Below are positions 5,920 through 13,076 of a stretch of DNA of 14,135 nt, piece by piece. The position numbers were made by a program, and so were the translations under genes. The stretch covers positions 1-14,135 of the forward strand of contig JAUUNJ010000031.1 of NCBI GenBank assembly GCA_030844625.1, given 5' to 3'. Source of the DNA: Roseburia sp. GTDB taxonomy: Bacteria; Bacillota; Clostridia; Lachnospirales; Lachnospiraceae. The notes below the pieces were generated by a model that worked only from the letters and a program-made list of their open reading frames with translations, was not told the DNA's origin and made no database searches. Each line of letters begins with the position of its first letter. The first letter of the stretch is position 1.

Positions 5920-7305
5920 ATGACGGAGAAGAAAATTCCATACAAAATTTACTTAGAAGAAAGTGAACTGCCAAAGCGATGGTACAATGTCCGTGCGGAT
6001 ATGAAGAATAAGCCGGCACCGTTGTTGAATCCGGGAACATTAAAACCGATGGAATACGAGGATTTAAGGCCGGTGTTCTGTGATGAATTAATTAAGCAGG
6101 AACTGGATGACACAACACCATATTTTGATATTCCGGAAGAAATACTTGATTTTTATAAGATGTACAGACCGGCACCGTTGGTCAGAGCGTATTTTCTGGA
6201 AAAGGCTCTCGGTACACCTGCAAAGATTTATTACAAATTTGAGGGGAACAATACATCGGGAAGTCACAAACTGAATTCGGCAATTGCTCAGGCATATTAT
6301 GCGAAAAAGCAGGGACTGAAAGGTGTTACTACAGAGACCGGGGCAGGTCAGTGGGGGACAGCGTTGTCAATGGCATGTTCATACTTTGACCTGGATTGTC
6401 AGGTATACATGGTAAAGGTGTCCTATGAGCAGAAACCATTCAGGCGTGAAGTTATGAGAACATATGGAGCATCTGTTACACCGTCTCCATCTGATAAAAC
6501 AGAAGTTGGAAGAAAGATTCTGAAAGAGTTTCCGGGAACAACAGGAAGTCTTGGCTGTGCAATTTCGGAGGCTGTGGAAGCTGCCACAACTCAGGAAGGA
6601 TACCGCTATGTTCTTGGTTCCGTATTGTCACAGGTACTTCTTCATCAGACTGTAATTGGACTGGAAACAAAAGCAGCACTTGATAAATATGACATTAAAC
6701 CGGACATTATTATCGGATGTGCCGGCGGCGGATCCAATCTTGGAGGACTTGTTTCTCCGTTTATGGGAGAAAAGTTAAGGGGAGAGGCTGACTACAGAAT
6801 TATCGCAGTAGAACCGGCTTCATGTCCCAGCCTTACAAGAGGTAAATATGTATATGATTTCTGTGATACTGGAATGGTATGCCCTCTGGCGAAAATGTAC
6901 ACATTAGGAAATGGATTTATTCCATCCGCAAATCATGCCGGAGGTCTGAGATACCATGGAATGAGTTCCATATTGTCGCAGCTTTATGATGATGGACTTA
7001 TGGAAGCTGTTTCCGTAGAGCAGACAGAAGTATTTGAAGCTGCTACAAAATTTGCAAGAGTAGAAGGAATCCTTCCGGCACCGGAGAGCAGTCATGCAAT
7101 TAAAATTGCAATAGATGAAGCGCTTAAGTGCAAGGAAACAGGTGAAGAAAAAACAATCGTATTTGGTCTTACAGGGACAGGATATTTTGATATGGTTGCA
7201 TATGAGAAATTTAACGATGGAGTGATGAGTGATTACATCCCGACAGATGAAGATCTGGCAAAAGGTTTTGCAACAGTACCAAAGATTCCGGAACTTAACC
7301 AGTAA
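5920..7305 (+). CDS. trpB: Tryptophan synthase beta chain, TrpB2 type (stand-alone)
   Basis: This 461-residue PLP enzyme makes L-tryptophan from indole and serine. The SHK lysine K117 (in EGNNTSGSHKLNSA) holds PLP, ETGAGQWG (139-146) carries the catalytic Glu139, and GCAGGGSNLGG (267-277) binds the cofactor phosphate. The roughly 60-residue longer N-terminus, the RPAPLVRA substrate loop and the overall length place it in the TrpB2 (TrpB-like) group rather than the classical 400-residue TrpB1. No trpA or other trp gene lies beside it; a promoter and terminator isolate it. The Trp T-box shows that the cell uses it for tryptophan supply. I chose the ATG at 5920, preceded by AAAGGAGG (5904-5911). 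An upstream in-frame TTG at 5857 lies in the T-box terminator T run and is rejected. It may salvage free indole; that is inference. Confidence 0.93.
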   Translation: MTEKKIPYKIYLEESELPKRWYNVRADMKNKPAPLLNPGTLKPMEYEDLRPVFCDELIKQELDDTTPYFDIPEEILDFYKMYRPAPLVRAYFLEKALGTPAKIYYKFEGNNTSGSHKLNSAIAQAYYAKKQGLKGVTTETGAGQWGTALSMACSYFDLDCQVYMVKVSYEQKPFRREVMRTYGASVTPSPSDKTEVGRKILKEFPGTTGSLGCAISEAVEAATTQEGYRYVLGSVLSQVLLHQTVIGLETKAALDKYDIKPDIIIGCAGGGSNLGGLVSPFMGEKLRGEADYRIIAVEPASCPSLTRGKYVYDFCDTGMVCPLAKMYTLGNGFIPSANHAGGLRYHGMSSILSQLYDDGLMEAVSVEQTEVFEAATKFARVEGILPAPESSHAIKIAIDEALKCKETGEEKTIVFGLTGTGYFDMVAYEKFNDGVMSDYIPTDEDLAKGFATVPKIPELNQ

Positions 7306-7339
7306 AATTCATGGAATAAAATATAATAGCTATTATTAG

Positions 7340-7367
7340 AGGATGACCTTAATGGGTCATCCTTTTT
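7340..7367 (+). terminator. Intrinsic terminator after trpB
   Basis: AGGATGACC (7340-7348) pairs perfectly with GGTCATCCT (7355-7363), with a 6-base loop and five T (7363-7367). Its 3' half, GGGTCATCCTTTTTG, is repeated exactly in the terminator at 10702-10731. Confidence 0.88.
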
Positions 7368-7401
7368 GTGATGAATAAATGGCGGACTGTTAAGTTTTTG
7401 C

Positions 7402-7430
7402 TTGTAAATTTAATATAAAAGTAATATAAT
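7402..7430 (+). promoter_or_regulatory. Sigma-A promoter of the glycosyltransferase operon
   Basis: TTGTAA (7402-7407), 17 bases, and a perfect TATAAT (7425-7430) give a start near 7437 and an untranslated leader of about 125 bases. In that leader CAGAAC (7515-7520) and GTTCTG (7533-7538) can form a hairpin ending two bases before GAAAGGAG (7541-7548). Confidence 0.75.
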
Positions 7431-7561
7431 TCCCATGAACATACAATAATAAAAAATGTAATTTTTTTGAAAAGATGCAATATTTTTCAGTGTTCCTGCG
7501 TTTAATATGTAGTGCAGAACCAATTGGGGTATGTTCTGGGGAAAGGAGAAATCAATATCTT

Positions 7562-9718
7562 ATGAAAGATATGATGAAAAATTTGTTTGAAAAAGGAATA
7601 TTGTGGATATTGCTGGCTATGATGCTTATCATAACAATCTCTTCCTTTGGAATTATATATGGCAGTAAAACACCATTTATCAGTGAATGGAAATATCCAT
7701 CGGTTATTGTAGTGATAGTTTCCATTTTTTTGTGTATGCTATTTTTTTGTATTTCTTTACAATTAAAACTTCTGAACAAAAAGAAAATATTCTCTTTCCA
7801 AATCATATTGTGGACGGTTCTTCTCATCGGGCAAATATGGCTTATCTGTAATTTTGACGTGAATCAGGTTACAGATGCATATATGATTCATGATCAGGCA
7901 AGGGCAATTGCTGACGGTATTCAGGATAAAATTGATGTGACCACATCGTACTTTAGAATATATGGAAATAACAATTTTTCTGTAATTTTTTTAATTGCCT
8001 TTTATAAATTGATCCATGTATTGGGAATATCTGGTGAATCCAATATTCTGCTGGGTGTTCTGGACTTGGTTTGTATTGACCTGTCAATCTTTTTCTTATG
8101 GAGAACATCAAAATTATTAAAGGGTTCCGGCTTTGCAACTAAAATTCTGCTGATTAGCGTAATGAATCCATTTAGCTATGTAATTTTATATTGGTCTTAT
8201 ACTTTAGTGTACAGTCTGCCATTAACTATGGGTATTGTGTATCTGGCTGTATGTGTTGATAAAAAGCAATTATCTGATCTTCAAAAAATAATTGTATACG
8301 CAGCCATAGGTGTTATGACAGTTGCCGGATATTATATCAGACCAACGGTTGTTATTCCGGTAATTGCACTGATAATATTTCGAATATTCAATTTTGAAGT
8401 TGGAAGAGCTAATATTAAAAAAGCGGTATTGCCCATAATATTTTTTGTGTTATTCTCTTTTATTACGTTTGTTTCCATAAAAGCAACTATGAATTATTAT
8501 GTGGAAAAAACAGATAGTAACTTTCCGGTTACCCACTGGGTTATGATGGGACTGCGTGATGATGGAATTGTTACTCCTCAAGACATTTATTTTACCAACA
8601 GTTTTCAAACTACAGATGAAATGTGGGATGCAAATATTCGTGAAATAAAAAATATATTATCAGAGTACAATGGAGTTACATTTGCAAAACATGTCGTAAA
8701 AAAGATGCAGAAAACATGGTCAGAAGGAACCGGAACATATCAGGGACTATGGGTGGCAGATCGGAAATTGACGGGAAACTGGCATTGGATTTGTGGACAA
8801 AAAGCAGATTTTATGATTATCTACTGCCAGGCTTTCAGAGTGTTAATTTTATTATTGGCAACAATCAATATATGGCTGCAGATTAGAAATGTGAGAAAAG
8901 ATAAACATTTCTGGCTTTTTGCGTTGGTGTTATTGGGTGCGATAGTGTTTTATCTCATTTGGGAAGCAAAGGAGATCTATTGCGTTCCATTTCTTCCATT
9001 TTTGTTTTTGCTGGCAGGAGATTCTGTGGATTATTTTGAATGTAAAAGGAAAATTCTTATTAAGCCGGCACAAAAAGTCACAATAGTGCTGATTGCAGCC
9101 ACCTTATTACTGGGAATTGGCAGTTATAATGTTCTGACTGTAAAAAATATGGAGTGGAATGATTATACTATTTACTCAGAGTGTAATGGATTTTATCTGT
9201 ATCGGGATTCTATAGCCTCTCTATCAAGAGACAATATGAAATTATCCCAGACATTCTACGCAGACAAAGCGTTTTCAAAAATAATGATTCAGTCTTTTCC
9301 ATTAGATATAGGAAGGGAATGTCAATATAAAATAGAGGTTTTAAATGATAAGGAAAAGGTAATAAAAGAAGCGATTATATCAGAGGAAGATGTAAGTCAG
9401 GGGAAAGTTGTTGTTACAGTTCCCCGTCAGAAACAGACAACCAAAACTTTATATAAAATTATAATTTCACCGGTCAAGCCGGGAACAACAGACAGCGTTC
9501 GCTGGACCTGGTTACGCTCTAAGGCGAGTAATCAATATGAGGGAAAGGCTTATCTGGGAGAGACCGAAATGCCGGATTTGAATATACGTGTTTATAATCA
9601 ATATAAAGCACCTTACATGAAGCAGTGGAAATATGCTTTATGTTTTGGTGTGATATTAATAATAGAAGGATTTTTTATTTTACAATTGAGAAGAAATCAA
9701 TTTATGGAGGAAAATTGA
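7562..9718 (+). CDS. GT-C type membrane glycosyltransferase (PMT/GT39-like)
   Basis: This membrane protein of about 718 residues probably transfers sugar from a polyprenyl-phosphate carrier to an envelope acceptor outside the cell. About ten hydrophobic segments span residues 13-33, 46-68, 79-97, and on to about 530. The first outer loop has acidic residues and HDQARAIADG (110-119), then YFRIYGNNNF (130-139), the pattern of the catalytic loop of GT-C enzymes in this phylum. A predicted extracytoplasmic, beta-rich domain (about 540-690) follows, then a last membrane segment (about 695-712). The open frame starts at 7475, but its first 29 residues look non-coding and lack a ribosome binding site. 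ATG 7562 has GGAG at 7545-7548, a long 13-base spacing. It is one base from the next gene, a carrier-loading GT2 enzyme. Sugar and acceptor are unknown. Confidence 0.75.
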   Translation: MKDMMKNLFEKGILWILLAMMLIITISSFGIIYGSKTPFISEWKYPSVIVVIVSIFLCMLFFCISLQLKLLNKKKIFSFQIILWTVLLIGQIWLICNFDVNQVTDAYMIHDQARAIADGIQDKIDVTTSYFRIYGNNNFSVIFLIAFYKLIHVLGISGESNILLGVLDLVCIDLSIFFLWRTSKLLKGSGFATKILLISVMNPFSYVILYWSYTLVYSLPLTMGIVYLAVCVDKKQLSDLQKIIVYAAIGVMTVAGYYIRPTVVIPVIALIIFRIFNFEVGRANIKKAVLPIIFFVLFSFITFVSIKATMNYYVEKTDSNFPVTHWVMMGLRDDGIVTPQDIYFTNSFQTTDEMWDANIREIKNILSEYNGVTFAKHVVKKMQKTWSEGTGTYQGLWVADRKLTGNWHWICGQKADFMIIYCQAFRVLILLLATINIWLQIRNVRKDKHFWLFALVLLGAIVFYLIWEAKEIYCVPFLPFLFLLAGDSVDYFECKRKILIKPAQKVTIVLIAATLLLGIGSYNVLTVKNMEWNDYTIYSECNGFYLYRDSIASLSRDNMKLSQTFYADKAFSKIMIQSFPLDIGRECQYKIEVLNDKEKVIKEAIISEEDVSQGKVVVTVPRQKQTTKTLYKIIISPVKPGTTDSVRWTWLRSKASNQYEGKAYLGETEMPDLNIRVYNQYKAPYMKQWKYALCFGVILIIEGFFILQLRRNQFMEEN

Positions 9719-9719
9719 A

Positions 9720-10694
9720 ATGAATAATTTAGCTACGTTATATATCATTATACCTTGTTATAATGAAGAGGAAGTATTGCCTATTACAGGACCCTTGTTT
9801 TTACAGAAACTTACAAGTCTGATAGAACAGAAAAAGATTGATTCGAAAAGCCGAATTATGTTTGTTAATGATTGCAGTAAGGATAAAACATGGGATGTTA
9901 TTTGTCAATTTGCAGCCAGTGATGAACATTATATCGGCATCAGTCAGAGTAGAAACCGTGGTCATCAGAATGCGGTACTTGCAGGACTTATGGAAGCAAA
10001 AGATATGTGTGATATAACCATTTCAATTGATTGTGACGGACAGGATGATATTAATGCCATGGATCAGATGATTGATTTGTTTTATAAAGGAAATGATGTT
10101 GTTTATGGAGTACGCAACAATCGTGACACGGACTCCGTCTTCAAAAGAGTGACGGCAGAAGGCTTTTATAAAGTTATGAACTGGATGGGGGTTGAAACTG
10201 TTTTCAACCATGCTGATTACCGGCTGCTTTCCAGCAAAGTTTTAAATGCCTTTGCAGATTTTAAAGAAGTAAATATCTTTTTACGTGGAATGATTCCGCT
10301 GGTAGGATATCAGAGCACCAGTGTGTATTACAAAAGAGAGGAACGTGTTGCGGGGGAAAGCCACTATCCGTTGAAGAGCATGGTAAAGCTGGCGGTCGAT
10401 GGAATTACAAGTTTATCGGTCAAACCAATTCACATGATAACAAGTTTCGGATTTTTTGTTTCGATTTTAAGTTTTATTGGTATTATCTGGTCTGTGATTT
10501 CTTTCTTTTTAGGAAGGACTGTTATGGGATGGGCAAGCACAACCTGCATTATATGTTTTTTTGGGGGTGTTCAGTTATTGGCACTGGGTATCATTGGAGA
10601 GTATATCGGAAAGATATATATGGAAACAAAAGGAAGACCAAGATACATTATCAGTGAACGGACATACGGTGACACAAAAAAAGAAAATAAATAA
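9720..10694 (+). CDS. GT2 polyprenyl-phosphate glycosyltransferase (GtrB/CsbB/DPM1-like)
   Basis: This 324-residue enzyme should load a sugar from a nucleotide donor onto undecaprenyl phosphate at the inner membrane face. The GT-A domain (1-230) begins YIIIPCYNEEEVLP, then FVNDCSKDKTWD (48-59), SRNRGHQNAVLAGL (77-90) and the metal/donor DxD in IDCDGQDD (103-110). REERVAGESHYPLKSMVKLAVDGI (206-229) is the conserved part before the membrane in the GtrB/DPM1 family. Two membrane helices follow at about 237-264 and 272-296, ending with GEYIGKIY and the RPRYI tail. GGAGG (9706-9710) lies in the end of the preceding gene, one base apart, so they form one operon. Together they resemble a GtrB/GtrC-style pair; no GtrA flippase gene is present next to them. 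Confidence 0.9.
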   Translation: MNNLATLYIIIPCYNEEEVLPITGPLFLQKLTSLIEQKKIDSKSRIMFVNDCSKDKTWDVICQFAASDEHYIGISQSRNRGHQNAVLAGLMEAKDMCDITISIDCDGQDDINAMDQMIDLFYKGNDVVYGVRNNRDTDSVFKRVTAEGFYKVMNWMGVETVFNHADYRLLSSKVLNAFADFKEVNIFLRGMIPLVGYQSTSVYYKREERVAGESHYPLKSMVKLAVDGITSLSVKPIHMITSFGFFVSILSFIGIIWSVISFFLGRTVMGWASTTCIICFFGGVQLLALGIIGEYIGKIYMETKGRPRYIISERTYGDTKKENK

Positions 10695-10701
10695 CAGGAG
10701 A

Positions 10702-10731
10702 AAGGGTGACTTTAACAGGGTCATCCTTTTT
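10702..10731 (+). terminator. Intrinsic terminator after the glycosyltransferase operon
   Basis: AAGGGTGAC (10702-10710) pairs with GTCATCCTT (10720-10728), including one G-T, and is followed by T (10727-10731). It lies eight bases after the stop and isolates the sigma factor unit that follows. Confidence 0.85.
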
Positions 10732-10769
10732 GATTTTAGTTGTGTAAAAATGAAAATATTTTAAATGTG

Positions 10770-10797
10770 TGTAACCAATTACAAAAAAATGATAGAT
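10770..10797 (+). promoter_or_regulatory. Possible ECF-type autoregulated promoter
   Basis: TGTAACC at 10770-10776, about 14 bases, then GATAGATT (10791-10798). The -35 resembles the AAC-containing -35 elements used by ECF sigma factors, and no good sigma-A pair with correct spacing is seen here. ECF genes often drive their own operon. The -10 side is not a clear match, so this is tentative. Confidence 0.35.
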
Positions 10798-10832
10798 TAT
10801 AAGTAAGGAAGTGAAAAAACGAAGGAGAATCC

Positions 10833-11390
10833 ATGGAAGATATTGAAATAATTGAAATGTATTGGGCGCGTAACGAGCAGGCAATAGAGGAAACAGACTT
10901 AAAATATGGAAAGTTATGTAAACAATTAGCTAGGAATATATTATTTAACTTAGAGGATGTAGAAGAGGTGATGAATGAAACCTATTTAGGTGTGTGGAAT
11001 ACTATTCCGCCGAACAGACCAAAGTATCTGAAGACTTTTGTCTGTAAAATAACAAAGAATATAGCAATGGCAAAAGTAAGATATTATCATGCAGACAAAA
11101 GAAGAACAGAAGGAATGGTATCTCTGGATGAAATTGAAGATATTGTTTCGGGGAAAAACAATATAGAAGAGGAATACGAAAAGAAGGAGATATCCGGTTT
11201 TATCAGTGAATACCTACGCATGTTGGATATGGAAAAAAGAAACATATTTTTAAATCGTTATTGGTATCACAACTCTATGGCTGAAATTGCAGAGATATAT
11301 GGAATAAGCGAAAGTAAAGTTAAAACAACATTATTTAGAACACGCAGAAAGTTGAAAGAGTATCTGAAGAATAAGGGGGTGGAATTATGA
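10833..11390 (+). CDS. RNA polymerase sigma factor, ECF-like (sigma-70 family)
   Basis: This 185-residue protein has the two ECF domains. Region 2, about 22-88, includes DVEEVMNETYLGVWNTIPP (core binding and -10 recognition) and FVCKITKNIAMAKVRYYHADKR. Region 4, about 125-180, is MEKRNIFLNRYWYHNSMAEIAEIYGISESKVKTTLFRTRRKLKEYL, a helix-turn-helix for the -35. The linker of about 35 residues is acidic. GAAGGAG (10821-10827) precedes the start. The next gene overlaps by ATGA and encodes a one-pass membrane protein, the usual place for an anti-sigma factor. It therefore probably answers an envelope signal; the regulon is unknown apart from possible autoregulation. Confidence 0.93.
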   Translation: MEDIEIIEMYWARNEQAIEETDLKYGKLCKQLARNILFNLEDVEEVMNETYLGVWNTIPPNRPKYLKTFVCKITKNIAMAKVRYYHADKRRTEGMVSLDEIEDIVSGKNNIEEEYEKKEISGFISEYLRMLDMEKRNIFLNRYWYHNSMAEIAEIYGISESKVKTTLFRTRRKLKEYLKNKGVEL

Positions 11391-11947
11391 CCAGGGAAAC
11401 CCTGTTGGAGTATATCAATAATGTAGATGAGGATTTGATCGAGAAAGTACCTACAGAGAAAATTAATAAAAAGTCTGAAAAAGAAGTTGAAAGGCAATCA
11501 AAAAAGAATAGGACTTCAATGAGAACAAGAGTGATAAAATACATATCTTTGGCTGCCTGTTTTGTGGTGCTTATAGGAATAGGAACTGTAGGGCTTAAAG
11601 AACTAAAAGAAAAAGAAAGCAAACTTGCAAAAGGGGAGAATGTTACCTTTTATGAGACTGATATTACAAAGAAAGAATTATCTGGTGGGACAGAATTTTT
11701 TTACAACAATACAAACTATAAAGTTGTGGAAAGTCAGGATTTTCTCACATCCAATAGTCTTCCCACGGCAGTGGAAAAAACAGAAATGGGTAAGTGTCTG
11801 CAAAATAACATAGGAGATTTGCAGAATAACACAATTTTAGGAGATATTTACGAGTATAAGGGCTGTAATGATTTGTCGGTTCTGATCTTAAAAATGTCGG
11901 ATGGAACATATAAGATGGCAGTGGATGAAGAAAAATATGAAAAATAA
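11387..11947 (+). CDS. Probable membrane anti-sigma factor, one-pass
   Basis: This 186-residue protein has a cytoplasmic N-terminus (1-48) starting MTRETLLEYINNVDEDLIEKV, a hydrophobic helix at about 50-70 (YISLAACFVVLIGIGTVGL), and an outside domain (71-186) rich in Lys, Glu and Asn. The short acidic helix followed by a basic stretch and a single membrane segment is the pattern of the anti-sigma proteins found after ECF genes in Clostridia. I do not see a zinc HxxxCxxC (ZAS) motif. The outside domain matches nothing I recognise; it has two Cys (C134, C157 by approximate count) that might form a disulfide. Four-base overlap with the sigma gene gives coupled synthesis. The anti-sigma role is inferred from position and layout. 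Confidence 0.72.
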   Translation: MTRETLLEYINNVDEDLIEKVPTEKINKKSEKEVERQSKKNRTSMRTRVIKYISLAACFVVLIGIGTVGLKELKEKESKLAKGENVTFYETDITKKELSGGTEFFYNNTNYKVVESQDFLTSNSLPTAVEKTEMGKCLQNNIGDLQNNTILGDIYEYKGCNDLSVLILKMSDGTYKMAVDEEKYEK

Positions 11948-11959
11948 GGGGAGAATAAA

Positions 11960-12589
11960 ATGAATCAAAAAGTTTTAGCGGTGTTATTTCTCGTAATAAT
12001 CGTTTTACCGGGATGCAGGAATAATGACCTGATAAAGTCTGCAAATAAGGAAGAAAGCGAAAGGGCTGTTAAAGCAGAGGAAACCACGGTTGAAAAAAGC
12101 GGCGAACTGGTTTTAGTAGATGGCAAAATTACGAAGGGTATGAAAGAGTGGCAGTCTTTTTTGCAAAAGACAGAGAATACTTTGAAGCAGCCGGTAGAAA
12201 TAACCATAAAACAATATTATGATGAAGGATCCGAAGCTACCGTATCTGTATTGAAATATGATGGAAAAGAATATACTTTTTACTATTTGTCAGATGAAAG
12301 CGATGTGTACCACTATAAATATTTAATAGAAAGAAGTGGAAGACTGACCAACGCAGCAGTTGGTGATCGGATTTTTTATCTGGTAAATGACACAAGCGTT
12401 ACATATGCACAGTTAGCGTGGAGTGTTTTGAGCAGTAGTAGTTATGATTGGATTGATCATGTAATGGTATTCTGGGAGATTTGTGACAATGCACCACTGG
12501 TTAACATAAGTCGGAACAGAACAGTATATCCATCTCCTTATGTGGAGAATGAAAATGAATTACTCATTCAACAGGACTGGCTGAAATAA
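11960..12589 (+). CDS. Putative lipoprotein of the sigma factor operon
   Basis: This 209-residue protein starts MNQKVLAVLFLVIIVLPGC, a lipoprotein signal with lipobox LPGC; C19 would be lipid-modified and the protein held on the outer face of the membrane. A charged linker (about 24-50) precedes a domain with VEITIKQYYDEGSEATVS, YDGKEYTFYYLSDESDVYHYKYLIERSGR and, later, a Trp-rich part. The pattern DGKEYTF-Y resembles the DUF4362 or similar lipoproteins of Firmicutes, but I cannot assign a family with confidence. It has a GGGGAG ribosome binding site 12 bases after the anti-sigma stop, so it is third in the operon. It may sense the signal or modulate the anti-sigma factor; that is inference. 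Confidence 0.75.
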   Translation: MNQKVLAVLFLVIIVLPGCRNNDLIKSANKEESERAVKAEETTVEKSGELVLVDGKITKGMKEWQSFLQKTENTLKQPVEITIKQYYDEGSEATVSVLKYDGKEYTFYYLSDESDVYHYKYLIERSGRLTNAAVGDRIFYLVNDTSVTYAQLAWSVLSSSSYDWIDHVMVFWEICDNAPLVNISRNRTVYPSPYVENENELLIQQDWLK

Positions 12590-12626
12590 AATAAGAGGGG
12601 CACGTAATACGTGCTCCTCTTATTTT
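12588..12626. terminator. Bidirectional terminator between convergent operons
   Basis: The 18-base arms at 12588-12605 and 12609-12626 pair fully (one G-T) around the 3-base loop AAT. Both ends are A/T runs (AAAATAAGAG and CTCTTATTTT), so the hairpin can stop transcription from the sigma operon on the + strand and from the ACT gene on the - strand. The left arm begins inside the last codon (TAA) of the lipoprotein gene. Confidence 0.9.
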
Positions 12627-12632
12627 TGTAAA

Positions 12633-13064
12633 TTACATATTCTCCAAATCTTCCTGATCAACAATCCTAATGCCGTTCTTTTTAAGAAGTGAAGCAACTT
12701 TGTCATTGTCCTGAACACGGAAAATCATTAAGGCATCTTCGGCTTCCCTTGAAAGGAATGCGTAAACATAATCAACACTAATGTCTTCTGTAGCCAATGT
12801 CCCCATTACTTTGGCCATTGCACCGGGAGTATCTGGAATTTTAACACCAATAACGGGTGTAATCTTACAAATCCAGTCATGATCTTTTAAAAGGGTCAAT
12901 GTATTAAATGGATCATTAACGATTAGGCGGATAATTCCATAATCGCTGGAATCGGCAACTTCAACAGCCCGCAGGTCAATATTGTTTTCAGCAAGAAAAC
13001 TGGTTAGATCCGCAAGATTGCCCGGTTTATTTACAATAAAAACTGATATCTGATGAATATACAT
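12633..13064 (-). CDS. Protein with two ACT domains
   Basis: This 143-residue protein consists of two ACT domains, about 3-68 (QISVFIVNKPGNLADLTSFL, VADSSDYGIIRLIV) and 70-140 (VIGVKIPDTPGAMAKVMGTL, YVYAFLSREAEDALMIFRV). ACT domains bind amino acids or related small ligands and control enzymes or regulators. The gene starts 12 bases after the phenylacetate-CoA ligase stop, with AAGGAGGT before the ATG, so the two are one operon. This pairing is widespread in anaerobic bacteria and archaea, often next to indolepyruvate ferredoxin oxidoreductase genes, suggesting that it senses aromatic amino acids in arylacetate metabolism. No DNA-binding domain is present. Confidence 0.9.
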   Translation of the reverse strand: MYIHQISVFIVNKPGNLADLTSFLAENNIDLRAVEVADSSDYGIIRLIVNDPFNTLTLLKDHDWICKITPVIGVKIPDTPGAMAKVMGTLATEDISVDYVYAFLSREAEDALMIFRVQDNDKVASLLKKNGIRIVDQEDLENM

Positions 13065-13076
13065 ATTTCTACCTCC

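Noticed and set aside
7475..7561. ATG 7475 as start of the GT-C membrane protein
   Set aside because: No ribosome binding site precedes it, and the 29 extra residues are not membrane-like or conserved in type; ATG 7562 follows a GGAG sequence.
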